Assembly: GCF_051251085.1 (NCBI RefSeq)
Contig: NZ_JBPCZH010000001.1
Coordinates: 806,001-870,000 of the forward strand
DNA from: Cernens ardua
Lineage (GTDB): Bacteria; Pseudomonadota; Gammaproteobacteria; Pseudomonadales; Halomonadaceae
DNA length: 64,000 nt
Direction of reading: 5' to 3'
Made by a program: the position numbers and the translations under genes
Notes under the pieces: generated by a model
Database searches by the model: none
What the model saw: only the letters and a program-made list of their open reading frames with translations
Told to the model about the DNA's origin: nothing
Shown here: one piece after another, positions 27,908 to 37,022 of the stretch
How the letters are laid out: every line of letters starts with the position of its first letter
Numbering within the stretch: the stretch's first letter is position 1

Positions 27908-29470
27908 TCAGCCCTCATCGATAATCGAATCATTCCCATGAGCATCTCCATGGGAGGTAGCGATACCACGGGAAGCATGAGCCGTATTCGGCTGATCTTT
28001 GTTTCCGTTATGGTTTTGTGGTGAATTCCCACGAATGGCAGAGTGTTGCCATCCCCCACCCAACGCCATGAAGAGCTGGATCTGATCATTCGTGACCTGC
28101 GCTTCCTGTGCCGCAACCGCATTACGTGCATGCACGAGGACACGCTGGGCATCCAGACTGGAGATGTAAGGCACACGCCCCAACTGGTAGCGACGTTGGT
28201 TCTGCGTGGAAGCCAACTGCGCCTGATCACGCGCACCTTCCAATGACTGTAAGCGGTCAAGGTCTTCCGCATACTGATCCAGCGAGGTTTGGACTTCCTG
28301 AAGAGCGCTCAACACCGTTTTATCAAAGCGTGCGAAAGCTCCTTGTGCATTGGCACGCATTTCACGTACGCGCGCATAGGCGCCCGAGGTGGGCACCTGC
28401 CAGGAGATCAGAGGACCAAACGACCATTGCCGCGTAGGCGAATGTGTAAAAGAGGAGATGCGTCCTACATATCCCCCGGATGTTCCGAAACTTATTTGCG
28501 GATAAAGATCAGCAGTCGCGACACCCACCAGTGCGGTATCAGAGGCCAGCTGGCGTTCCGCCTGACGAATATCAGGACGACGTGCCAACAGCATCCGTCC
28601 ATTACCAATGGGTAGTGGCTGGGTGAGCTGGGGTGGGCGCTGACACGCGACAACTTTGGCCGAAATATCGCCGGGGGTTCTTCCCAATAACGTACTAAGT
28701 TGATTGATTGCCGTCTGCTTACTGATTTCCAATGGCGGTATGCTGGCTTGAACCTGATCCACCAATGCCTGCTGACCGGCCACATCGGTCACCGTACCAC
28801 GTCCGGCCGCGACCAAACGCTGAGCTACATTCAGTGAACGCTGTTGAATAGCCAGTGTCTCGCGCATGACGGCCAATTGGTTATTGGCGTTACAGATATT
28901 CATGTAACTACCCGTGACTTCCCCCACAACATTCACGCGAGCCATGTCTAGAGCTGCCTGCACCGCCTGCGTATTGTCACGGGCCGCTTCTACGCCTCGA
29001 CTGATTTTGCCGAAAAAATCGAAATCATAGGACACATTTCCTACCAACGAAGCAACATTGGCTGGAGGAATACGTGCATCCTGCAAAAAGGCCTGTCCGG
29101 ACCGAGCCGCTCGATCTGCTCCGGCCGTTGCTCCCATGCTGAACCCTCCAGCTGAAAGTGCCTGATCATACACAGCCTGCGAGCTTTTAAGATTGGCCAG
29201 GGCTATACGTAGATCCGTATTCGCTTCCAATGCAGATTCAATCAGATCATTCAGCGTCGCATCGTGATAGAGCATCCACCATTGTGACGGTAACGGTTTA
29301 TCTGCTGCGATTGCCGGGTTATGGACATGATGAAAATCACCATTGGCACTCGACTTGTTGTAATCCGCATTATGCGGAAGCACATAATCTGGCCCTACAG
29401 GATGACAGGCCGACAATAGTAGCGATAGAGCACCCATTGTGCCCACACGGCGCATCCCTGCTTTAATCAT
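27908..29470 (-). CDS. NodT-type outer-membrane efflux lipoprotein (TolC-like)
   Basis: The 520-residue outer-membrane factor begins MIKAGMRRVGTMGALSLLLS with a lipobox ending at Cys22 (LLSAC), so it is lipid anchored. Two outer-membrane-efflux repeats with long coiled helices follow (SQAVYDQALSAGGF and RQAERQLASDTALVG region; LARRPDIRQAE is the classic motif). A C-terminal tail is rich in His, Asn and Gly. The start at 29470 overlaps the fusion-protein gene by 8 bases and has GGAG 6 bases upstream; an ATG-less upstream extension is rejected. It supplies the outer-membrane duct in cis, unlike E. coli aaeXAB. Confidence 0.92.
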   Translation of the reverse strand: MIKAGMRRVGTMGALSLLLSACHPVGPDYVLPHNADYNKSSANGDFHHVHNPAIAADKPLPSQWWMLYHDATLNDLIESALEANTDLRIALANLKSSQAVYDQALSAGGFSMGATAGADRAARSGQAFLQDARIPPANVASLVGNVSYDFDFFGKISRGVEAARDNTQAVQAALDMARVNVVGEVTGSYMNICNANNQLAVMRETLAIQQRSLNVAQRLVAAGRGTVTDVAGQQALVDQVQASIPPLEISKQTAINQLSTLLGRTPGDISAKVVACQRPPQLTQPLPIGNGRMLLARRPDIRQAERQLASDTALVGVATADLYPQISFGTSGGYVGRISSFTHSPTRQWSFGPLISWQVPTSGAYARVREMRANAQGAFARFDKTVLSALQEVQTSLDQYAEDLDRLQSLEGARDQAQLASTQNQRRYQLGRVPYISSLDAQRVLVHARNAVAAQEAQVTNDQIQLFMALGGGWQHSAIRGNSPQNHNGNKDQPNTAHASRGIATSHGDAHGNDSIIDEG

Positions 29471-30413
29471 GAGAGGCTCCATCACGTGAAGCATGGGCTT
29501 GAGCATCGGATTGGACATAAATCGTTGCCGTGCGCCCGGCGACCAATTCAACACCTTTCGGCACACTATCAATAGCAATGCGAACAGGAATACGCTGCGC
29601 CAAACGTACCCATTCGAACTGGGGTGTCACGTTGGGAATCAGATCGGAACCTTGCGAGCTATATCGATTAACGATGCCCGCTGCGATGCTCTCTATGTGA
29701 CCGTGGAGCGTTTGGGACTGCCCCATCAATTGAATTTTAACCGGCGAATCAACATGCAGATGGCTGAAACGCGTCTCCTCCAGATAGGCCTCGATGTGCA
29801 ACGTAGAGGTTTCAAGAATGGCCAGAGCATTTTGCCCTGCGTGCGCATAACTACCTGCGCGAATAATGCCATCGTTAAGGCGGCCATTGCTCGGCGCACG
29901 TACCACGGTACGGCGCAAATCCAGATTGGCTTTTGCCAGATTGGCTTCAGCAGTCTGCACCGTTGCTTGCGCTGCCTGTAAATCAGCCTTGGCAGAAGCA
30001 AGCTTTGCCCGGCGCGATTGTGCATCTTCAGTAGAGACCAAATTACCCAGGGCACGGTCACGAGCCACTTCGCGTGCCAGTTCTTCTACCTGAGCCTGTT
30101 GCTGCACCACCCCTGCGTTTGCTTCATCCAATTGACCTTTGGCCTGTGCAACCGCTATCCGGTAATGCGACTGGTCAATCGTAAAGAGAACCTGCCCTTT
30201 TTGGACACTGGCGTTATCCTTGACATCCACTCGTTCAACAATCCCCGAAACGTCCGGCGCCAACGTGACGATATCTTCAGCAACATGCGCATCCCGCGTC
30301 CACGGAAGATCCATGTAATACCGCCATAAAGCGTGGAGTACGAATAACGCGCAGATCACCACAAACAGGGTAATCACGACGCGAAAGGTCAGGAAGGTTG
30401 ATAGCTTTTTCAC
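29463..30413 (-). CDS. HlyD/AaeA-type membrane fusion protein
   Basis: The 316-residue periplasmic adaptor has one N-terminal anchor helix (about residues 12-32). The lipoyl half-motifs GIVERVDVKDNASVQKGQVL (about 58-78) and APSNGRLNDGIIRAGSYAHAGQ (shown as its key PSNGRL) flank an alpha-hairpin of about 100 residues rich in Ala, Gln and Glu. A beta-barrel domain closes the protein. It should couple the AaeB-like pump to the outer-membrane factor. It overlaps that gene by 8 bases. Confidence 0.93.
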   Translation of the reverse strand: MKKLSTFLTFRVVITLFVVICALFVLHALWRYYMDLPWTRDAHVAEDIVTLAPDVSGIVERVDVKDNASVQKGQVLFTIDQSHYRIAVAQAKGQLDEANAGVVQQQAQVEELAREVARDRALGNLVSTEDAQSRRAKLASAKADLQAAQATVQTAEANLAKANLDLRRTVVRAPSNGRLNDGIIRAGSYAHAGQNALAILETSTLHIEAYLEETRFSHLHVDSPVKIQLMGQSQTLHGHIESIAAGIVNRYSSQGSDLIPNVTPQFEWVRLAQRIPVRIAIDSVPKGVELVAGRTATIYVQSDAQAHASRDGASHD

Positions 30414-30491
30414 AGTCAGAATTCACATGCTTATAACGAGGACATTACATGGATTGGAACCGATACACTGACGCATGGCAGAACGGCATGT

Positions 30492-30695
30492 TTATATCAC
30501 TCGATGTAGGTAAAACAGAGCACCCAGGATCATAAAATAGAGTGCCAGATTAAAAAGCGGTGGGTGCCAGACAAACCGGTATGCATCCAGATGAGTCAGT
30601 CCCCAGTCCACCAGTTGTAACAGTAGATAGGCGAACATCGCCATGATTAAAAGCGTCGGCACAAAAACACCGTACACTGAATATTCTTCAAACAT
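30492..30695 (-). CDS. DUF1656 (AaeX-like) small membrane protein
   Basis: This 67-residue, two-helix membrane protein starts MFEEYSVYGVFVPTLLIMA. The diagnostic DUF1656/AaeX segment DAYRFVWHPPLFNLALY occupies the loop and start of helix 2. E. coli AaeX has the same length and position ahead of aaeA; its role is unknown but always tied to AaeA/AaeB pumps. The ATG at 30695 is the only start that gives family length. It is the first gene of the efflux operon, 78 bases before the fusion-protein gene. Confidence 0.88.
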   Translation of the reverse strand: MFEEYSVYGVFVPTLLIMAMFAYLLLQLVDWGLTHLDAYRFVWHPPLFNLALYFMILGALFYLHRVI

Positions 30696-30978
30696 GATCT
30701 GAAGTATCCAACCTGAACTCACGTTAGCCAATAGACATGCTTGCAAGCGTTTGGCCATCCCCGACAAAGGAAGTACCAATGTCGTACAAGCGCCATATAC
30801 GTCTCGCGAGATCAAGCCATGAAGAGTGGTGAAACGGTCAAGGAGCAAAAATGACCGGTCGATCACTTTAACCACGAAATGAAAACGATGCAATAGCTAA
30901 AGTAACTTTGCACACTCATTTCGTTACGTTCACAAACAATTTCGGCGCAGGATTGTCGAACTTATATGAAATAAAGTT

Positions 30979-31599
30979 CTATATGAAACAAAGCTCTATT
31001 TGCGCTTCCATGACGGAAGCCAGGTCAATCGGTTTCTTGGGCGAAATGATGCCGTTATTCATCAAGCTGCTCCACATGGGAGCCGTAGCTATTTCCGGGT
31101 GTTTCATGAGCACAGGGGTTCTGAGCTCCCCTCTTTCGTCCGCCAGTTTTATATATCGTTCAAAAAACTGATTGAATGGTTCATAAACCTGTTCCCGATA
31201 AACGTCAGCAAGGAAAGTGAATTTCCCACCATCAGATAATACGAAACTCGTTACCGTAGGCGTTTCAAACGATTCGATATTACGAATAATAGGCAGGATA
31301 ATGCGCTTGAGAAAATCGGAAACGCTTTCCGACTCTTCCATAACCGCCTGATTGGCCAGGTTGAAAGGATCGAAGATAACTTCGCGTACCATGGCGATAA
31401 ACATATCTTCCTTCGTTTTGAAGTAAAGATAGAGAGTCCCCTTGGCCACTTTGGCCCTTTTGGCGACGCCCGCCATCGTGGTATGCGCGAACCCATTATT
31501 CAAAAATTCACGATGGGCAGCCTTGACGATAGCGGCGCGTGTACGAGCCGTTTTATCCGGACTTGGGCCTCGTGTACGGCAGGCGGTCTTGGAAGTCAT
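30979..31599 (-). CDS. TetR/AcrR family transcriptional regulator
   Basis: This 206-residue repressor-type regulator lies directly ahead of the efflux operon on the same strand, with about 280 bases between them. The helix-turn-helix region is at about residues 17-60 (AGVAKRAKVAKGTLYLYFKTKEDM; key HTH TLYLYF). A variable ligand-binding domain follows, with TVTSFVLSDGGKFT and MWSSLMNNG. It probably controls the efflux genes in response to a small aromatic compound. The start at 31599 (MTSKT) is chosen because the upstream extension to 31656 looks unlike the family; the best purine-rich element, AGGA, is 12 bases away. Confidence 0.85.
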   Translation of the reverse strand: MTSKTACRTRGPSPDKTARTRAAIVKAAHREFLNNGFAHTTMAGVAKRAKVAKGTLYLYFKTKEDMFIAMVREVIFDPFNLANQAVMEESESVSDFLKRIILPIIRNIESFETPTVTSFVLSDGGKFTFLADVYREQVYEPFNQFFERYIKLADERGELRTPVLMKHPEIATAPMWSSLMNNGIISPKKPIDLASVMEAQIELCFI

Positions 31600-32176
31600 A
31601 TGGGCAGTGATTCCTGATACACGTTGAAACTGGTTCTTTATAGCAAATGATAGCAACGCTTCGTTTGTTCTCCCCTGCCCTGATTTCGTCTTGGCATAAT
31701 TCCATTGGGACGTTCAACGGGCTCTCACATGCATGAATACAAGGGGGACTTTCCAGGTAATAATTCGAAAAAAAAGCCCCCATAATCGAATATTACGGAA
31801 GCTTCCGGTGTTCAACAGTACAGGAAAGTACTCGTTAAACTGTCCCGTTGAAAAATAGCGTCAGAAATACACGTTCTCAAAAGAACGATATAGCCATGTC
31901 CAGACGGATGTTAACTTATTCAAATATATAACCACTTGAATACAGCCTCGTCGGATATTCAGAAGTGCTGTCGATGGTACTTGCTACATGAACAGAAAAT
32001 TTACCAACATGAACAGAAAATTTACGAACATGGACAAGGATGATTGTAACAACCTCTAGACTGCATGCGGCTACATTAGTTTACAGTTTAGAGGCTGATA
32101 CAGGATATGGCTACTGTAAATTCACCATGTGAATAAATCTTCTTCAGGTAGCTAAAGTTTCGCTCATCCCGAACAA
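31600..32176. other. Non-coding gap with 21-bp tandem repeats and inverted repeats
   Basis: This 577-base gap separates the start of the TetR gene and the end of leuA. A 21-bp unit, ACATGAACAGAAAATTTAC plus two bases, occurs at 31986-32006 and 32007-32027, with a degenerate third copy beginning at 32028. An inverted pair TTTACAGT (32080-32087) / ACTGTAAA (32113-32120) lies 50 bases away and shares the TTTAC core. No gene is seen. Regulator-binding or slippage origin are both possible. Confidence 0.65.
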
Positions 32177-33907
32177 TCATTTCACTTCTGAATCGCTCGG
32201 AACGCCCGTTGCTTTCACTGCAAGAGAAGGAGCTCTATCCAATGCAGAGAGCGCTGCCAACAAGGTAGCCGTCGTTGTATTGGCATGAATACCCACACCA
32301 AAGAATGCGCGACCCTTCACACGAAGCTCCACAAAGGCAACAGCCTCTGCTCGCGCCCCACCCCGGCCCCGCGAGCTCTCCTGGTAATCAACAACATCCA
32401 GGTCAAAGCCATGATTATTCAACCCATCAATAAGTGCCGAAAGCGGGCCATTACCTTCCCCTTGAATATCGAGGGGTTCGGGTTCATGCGGCGTTTGTAT
32501 ATTGGCCTGGATGGAAACAGAATCGCCCTGTTCCGTAATACGCTGGTCGGTCAGGTGATAGGGGGCACTACGGCAATATTCCTCCACGAATGTTTGGTGG
32601 ATCATTTCAGAGGTGATTTCCTTGCCCGTCCTGTCAGCCACTGCCTGCACCACATGGCTGAACTCAATCGACAGCCGACGGGGCAACGCAATGCCATGAT
32701 CCTGTTCCAGCAAATAGGAAATCCCACCTTTACCCGACTGGCTGTTTACGCGGATCACCGCTTCATAGGTACGTCCTACATCCAGTGGATCAACAGGCAG
32801 ATAAGGGACATTCCACAACGGAGTTTCCCCTGCTTCAAGCGCCGCATCCCGTTTGTTCATGCCTTTTTTGATCGCATCCTGATGCGATCCTGAAAAAGCA
32901 GTAAAGACCAGATCCCCGACATACGGATGACGTGGATGGACAGGAAGCTGATTACAATGCTCGACTTCGCGCATCACCGTGGTCAGATCAGAAACATCCA
33001 ACTCAGGATCAATCCCCTGTACGTAAAGATTCATTGCCAGCGTGATGAGGTCAACATTACCGGTACGCTCGCCATTACCGAATAATGTACCTTCAATACG
33101 GTCTGCACCAGCCATGATGCCCAGTTCTGCAGCGGCGACGCCAGTCCCCCTGTCATTGTGGGTATGCAAACTGACAATTGCGCGACGGCGCTCACGTAAA
33201 TGCGTGCAGAACCATTCGATTTGGTCAGCATATACATTGGGTGTCGCCACTTCGACCGTTGCAGGCAAATTGAGGATCACTGGCTGCTCGGGTGTGGCAC
33301 CCCATGCATCCATAACGGCTTCACATACTGCCAAAGAGTAATCAAGTTCTGTTGTAGTAAAGTGCTCTGGCGAGTACTGGAAGGTCCAGGTGGTCTCCGG
33401 GTGCTCATCCATCAGTTCGCGTACCAGTTTGGCATGTGTTACCGCCAATGATTCACACTGAGCTTTATCCAGATGGAGAACCGTGTCGCGGAACAACGGT
33501 GAAGTAGCGTTATACAGATGCACAATCGCTTTATTGGCACCTTGTAACGCTTCAAAGGTTTTGCGGATCAGAGGTTCACGCGCGGGCGTCAATACCTGAA
33601 GAGTGACATCATCAGGGACCTTTCCTTCCTCGATCAGTTCACGAAGAAAGTCAAAATCAGTCTGCGATGCAGATGGAAAGCCCACTTCAATTTGCTTGAA
33701 GCCCATTTCCACCAAAAGATCGAAAAAACGCCGTTTACGCTCGGAATTCATTGGATCAACCAGAGACTGATTGCCATCACGTAGATCAACGCTCGCCCAA
33801 ATGGGGGCTTTTTCAATGCGCTTATCAGGCCATTGGCGGTTTTTAAGCGTCACCACGTCAAACGGACGATATTTACCTACCGTTGGGGCGTTGTCGCTTG
33901 TAGTCAT
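32177..33907 (-). CDS. leuA: 2-isopropylmalate synthase LeuA
   Basis: LeuA condenses acetyl-CoA and 2-oxoisovalerate, the first committed step of leucine synthesis. The 576-residue protein belongs to the long LeuA2-type class: PIWASVDLRDGNQSL at the N-terminus of the barrel, IVSLHTHNDRGTGVAAAE with the metal histidines, GTLFGNGERTGNVDL, and a C-terminal regulatory domain for leucine feedback (about residues 440-570) ending in TTTATLLAALSALDRAP. The start at 33907 has GGAG 7 bases upstream; an in-frame ATG at 33973 would add 22 residues unusually rich in Ile, Leu and Val. It has a near-consensus promoter about 265 bases upstream. Confidence 0.94.
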   Translation of the reverse strand: MTTSDNAPTVGKYRPFDVVTLKNRQWPDKRIEKAPIWASVDLRDGNQSLVDPMNSERKRRFFDLLVEMGFKQIEVGFPSASQTDFDFLRELIEEGKVPDDVTLQVLTPAREPLIRKTFEALQGANKAIVHLYNATSPLFRDTVLHLDKAQCESLAVTHAKLVRELMDEHPETTWTFQYSPEHFTTTELDYSLAVCEAVMDAWGATPEQPVILNLPATVEVATPNVYADQIEWFCTHLRERRRAIVSLHTHNDRGTGVAAAELGIMAGADRIEGTLFGNGERTGNVDLITLAMNLYVQGIDPELDVSDLTTVMREVEHCNQLPVHPRHPYVGDLVFTAFSGSHQDAIKKGMNKRDAALEAGETPLWNVPYLPVDPLDVGRTYEAVIRVNSQSGKGGISYLLEQDHGIALPRRLSIEFSHVVQAVADRTGKEITSEMIHQTFVEEYCRSAPYHLTDQRITEQGDSVSIQANIQTPHEPEPLDIQGEGNGPLSALIDGLNNHGFDLDVVDYQESSRGRGGARAEAVAFVELRVKGRAFFGVGIHANTTTATLLAALSALDRAPSLAVKATGVPSDSEVK

Positions 33908-34171
33908 GGTTATTCTCCGGATTACCAGTGCAATTGGGGTGGGCTTTACTTCTATCAGTGCTATGTTCTGCATCTCTTCATAACCCCGAAATTTCCGATG
34001 GCTATGAATACTTTATGATTTTGAAATCCTTGATAATCCTGAATTTCCTGATACAGAAATTCCTCTCATTACGAAAAAATCCATAACATGAGAACCGGCG
34101 GAATTCTTGCACGTAAAGCTCTACAAAAATGAGTTGCCAAGCTTTGCTGAAGAAGATGACACGATTTCAAA
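33908..34171 (-). promoter_or_regulatory. Long leuA leader with alternative pairing elements
   Basis: In this leader the sequence GAATTTC (34062-34056) pairs with GAAATTC (34047-34041) over an 8-base loop. Two more related segments, GGATTTC (34029-34023) and GGAAATTTC (33996-33988), could pair with the same partner instead. No classic run of leucine codons is seen. A short frame ATG-TTA-TGG-ATT-TTT-TCG ends before the hairpin. Confidence 0.45.
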
Positions 34172-34200
34172 AATATATACGCAAAAATGCTGCATGTCAA
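34172..34200 (-). promoter_or_regulatory. Sigma-70 promoter of leuA
   Basis: On the minus strand TTGACA (34200-34195), a 17-base spacer and TATATT (34177-34172) form a near-perfect sigma-70 promoter. Transcription should start near 34165, giving a leader of about 258 nt before the leuA ATG. Confidence 0.8.
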
Positions 34201-34676
34201 AATCTTTAAAGTATTTTATACTCTAAAAACAAGATAAGTTGTCATAATATTTCGAATAAACAACTTTTAAAGATATATAACAAACGCACAATATACCGCT
34301 TGCCGAATTAAAAGCACGGGTAAAAGCAACTTCCTGCTGAATCGAAAATTATTTGTTCTCTCTTTATGTGCTCCTGCACTGTTCATCAGTGACCAGTAAA
34401 ATTTACGATTAGTGATAACGCTACTGCCGCAAAATAAGTAAAATCATGAAAATATCTGCATAATTCATATTTGAATTCAGTGGCGGACGCGCAGGAAAAA
34501 CCCATATACCGAAAGAATAATTGGACACATGGGAAAGGGGCGATGTGGATTGGGGCTCCGTGCCTCGATGCAGATGAATGACGAATGTCAAATAGCCCGA
34601 TAGCATTGATGATCAAATTTCAACGAAAGACTGTAACAGGTTGATTTAAAAACAATTAATGGATAGTGAGGGTTTC
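34201..34676. other. AT-rich upstream region between leuA and an MFS gene
   Basis: No gene is seen. The region is AT-rich with long A/T stretches around 34200-34330. The promoter of the MFS gene should lie here, but no clear hexamer pair stands out. Minus-strand frames near 34386-34616 have no family pattern. Confidence 0.4.
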
Positions 34677-35846
34677 ATGCCTTTAGGTTTATGGGCGCTG
34701 GCCATTGGCGCATTTGGAATTGGTACAACCGAATTCCTTATCAGTGGCATATTGAACCAGATTGCGCATACCTTTCAGGTCACTATTCCTCAAGCCGGAT
34801 ACGTAGCTACTGCATATGCACTCGGGGTATTTATATCCGCACCTATCGTGGCCATTATTGGATCACGGTTTCCCCGAAAATACGTCTTGATGGGATGTGC
34901 TGCCCTATTCACCCTGGGCAACCTTATAACGGCCTTTGCTCCCTCGCTGGAAGTCGCCATCATTGGGCGTGTCATTACGGCGCTGAATCACGGAGGATTT
35001 TTTGGGATCGGTTCCCTCGTTGCCTCTTCTCTCGTCGACAAATCGAAAAAGGCACAGGCCATAGCGTTCATGTTTGCCGGTATGGCGGTTGCCAACCTGC
35101 TAGGTATTCCTTTCGGCACCTGGTTGTCTCAGGTCATAGGCTGGCAACATGTGTTTATTGCTATCGGTGCTATTGGCATCCTGACATTGCTGGGAATCCT
35201 TTTTCTACTACCTGTTGATACACGGCACGGCCAGACGGATGTCACCTCTGAACTTCGAGCTTTCATGGACCCACAGGTCCTACTTGCCATGGGCATTACA
35301 GTACTTGGCCCCTCTGCCTTTTTTATTGGCATCACTTACATCGAACCCATGGCGCTTCACATTACGGGCCTTCAAACGTCCGACATTACAGTATTAATGG
35401 TTCTTTTTGGACTTGGCCTTGTTGTGGGCAACTATCTGGGAGGAAAATGTGCTGATCGCAGCCTTTTCGGAACACTGCTTGTTTCACTCTTGCTACAAGG
35501 TATCGCGCTTTTCTTTATGTGGCTGGATGCCAGAAGTGCCATCGTCGTCGGTATCATGGTGTTTTTCATGGCTGCCTTTGGTTTTGCGACAGTCTCACCG
35601 ATTCAGAAACTGGTAATGGAACGCGCCAGTGCCGCGGGTGCAGCTACGTTGGCGGCCTCTGTCAATATCGGTATGTTTAATCTCGGCAATGCATTGGGGG
35701 CAGCGCTGGGAGGTTTCACCATCCATTCAGGCTTTGGACTTGCCTCCCCTGCCTGGGCAGGTGCTGGTCTATCATTCGCAGCGTTGATTCTGGCTCTGAT
35801 AGCCTATAAAACGAACCGTCCTGTTGAAGAAATACAGGCTACCTGA
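34677..35846 (+). CDS. MFS transporter, DHA1 group (AraJ/YdhP-like)
   Basis: The 389-residue, 12-helix exporter has GAFGIGTTEFLISG in helix 1, the signature of the AraJ/YdhP group of DHA1 transporters. ITALNHGGFFGIGSLVASSL in helix 4 and a short loop between helices 6 and 7 complete the pattern. These proteins are thought to export sugars, purine analogues or drugs, and the substrate here is unknown. The start at 34677 has GAGGG 5 bases upstream; the ATG at 34659 is poorer. Stand-alone gene. Confidence 0.87.
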   Translation: MPLGLWALAIGAFGIGTTEFLISGILNQIAHTFQVTIPQAGYVATAYALGVFISAPIVAIIGSRFPRKYVLMGCAALFTLGNLITAFAPSLEVAIIGRVITALNHGGFFGIGSLVASSLVDKSKKAQAIAFMFAGMAVANLLGIPFGTWLSQVIGWQHVFIAIGAIGILTLLGILFLLPVDTRHGQTDVTSELRAFMDPQVLLAMGITVLGPSAFFIGITYIEPMALHITGLQTSDITVLMVLFGLGLVVGNYLGGKCADRSLFGTLLVSLLLQGIALFFMWLDARSAIVVGIMVFFMAAFGFATVSPIQKLVMERASAAGAATLAASVNIGMFNLGNALGAALGGFTIHSGFGLASPAWAGAGLSFAALILALIAYKTNRPVEEIQAT

Positions 35847-36001
35847 AAATGCAGGAACATCGGCGATAAAGGCATGCCATCGGATATAAGAACAGAGAAT
35901 TGATAACACAAGTAGGCGCAATGGGAACAGTGGCACTCATGAGGTGGTTCGGGACGTGGCTGGATAATGACAAACGAACTCAAGCTGGCAAATGAATGCC
36001 G

Positions 36002-36043
36002 ACTCACAAATGGCAACTGACAAATCACCACTGACAAATCACC
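36002..36043. repeat. 14-bp tandem repeat, three copies
   Basis: ACTGACAAATCACC is repeated at 36016-36029 and 36030-36043, preceded by a diverged copy at 36002-36015. It lies in the 279-base gap between the convergent MFS and serB genes and does not encode a protein. Confidence 0.85.
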
Positions 36044-36125
36044 ACTATCCACCTGTAACCCGGCCCACAAAATGTGTCAGGTTTTTCGAAGAAAATTGAG
36101 CAGAGACCTCTAACAATGTGAATAC

Positions 36126-37022
36126 TTATTCACTGCTGGGCAACAAAAAGAGCAACGCATCCAATCCCAGCGTTGAAATGGCCGCACGGGCCTCTTCACG
36201 CACCAATGGTTTTGCATGGAAGGCAATACCTAGCCCCGCTTGTCCCAACATTTTCAAATCATTGGCACCATCGCCTACTGCAACACACTCACCCGGGGAA
36301 AAGCCTTCACGTTCAGCAATTTCCTTGAGAATAAGCGCTTTTCGGTCTGCATCCAGAATCGGGAGATTTACTTCGCCTGTCACCTTCCCGTCTTCGATGG
36401 ATAATGTATTGGCGTGGACTTCAGAAAAATGCAAACGTTGCTGGAGATATTCTGCAAAATAAGTGAAACCACCGGAAATGATGGCAGTACGATACCCACG
36501 TTCATTCAATACTTGAAGGAGGTGCTCAACGCCGGGCATGAGAGGAAGACGCTCAGCAATGGAAGCCAATGTAGACTCAGGAAGCCCCTTCAACTTCCCC
36601 ATTCGTAATCGAAAGCTTTGCTGGAAATCGAATTCACCTTGCATGGCACGCGCTGTGATGCCGGCGACTTCATCGTAGACTCCCCAGTCACGGGCCAATT
36701 CATCAATGACTTCGGCCTGAATCAGGGTAGAGTCCATATCAAAACAGACCAATTTGCGTGCTTGCCGGGCCTCATTTTCCGACATCACCACGATATCAAT
36801 GCCCAGTTCCGTGGCGAGAGTCAGTACCTTTTTGCGTGGCACCTCCCATTCGGATTTTGCCGAGATATCAAAGCGGATACACTCTCCTTCGACACCGGCG
36901 CGCTCAATACTTTCCTTTCGTTGAAGAACAAGCCCTTGCTGTTCAAACCAGACCTGAGCCGTATGAATGGCCGAGGCGGGAAGCAATGGGGCCATCAAGA
37001 ACGCGCAATAAGCGTGACTCAT
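36126..37022 (-). CDS. serB: Phosphoserine phosphatase SerB
   Basis: SerB hydrolyses phosphoserine in serine synthesis. The 298-residue HAD phosphatase has the nucleophile motif CFDMDSTLIQAE with Asp95 and Asp97, motif II in TAIISGGFTYF, and motif III/IV in VAVGDGANDLKML. An N-terminal ACT-like domain of about 80 residues precedes the core, as in proteobacterial SerB. Its start overlaps the parC stop by 4 bases (ATGA), so it is translated coupled to parC. Confidence 0.95.
   Translation of the reverse strand: MSHAYCAFLMAPLLPASAIHTAQVWFEQQGLVLQRKESIERAGVEGECIRFDISAKSEWEVPRKKVLTLATELGIDIVVMSENEARQARKLVCFDMDSTLIQAEVIDELARDWGVYDEVAGITARAMQGEFDFQQSFRLRMGKLKGLPESTLASIAERLPLMPGVEHLLQVLNERGYRTAIISGGFTYFAEYLQQRLHFSEVHANTLSIEDGKVTGEVNLPILDADRKALILKEIAEREGFSPGECVAVGDGANDLKMLGQAGLGIAFHAKPLVREEARAAISTLGLDALLFLLPSSE

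Noticed and set aside
27898..28272. Arg-rich minus-strand frame inside the outer-membrane-factor gene
   Set aside because: It is a shifted reading of the well-supported NodT gene; composition is typical of an out-of-frame shadow.
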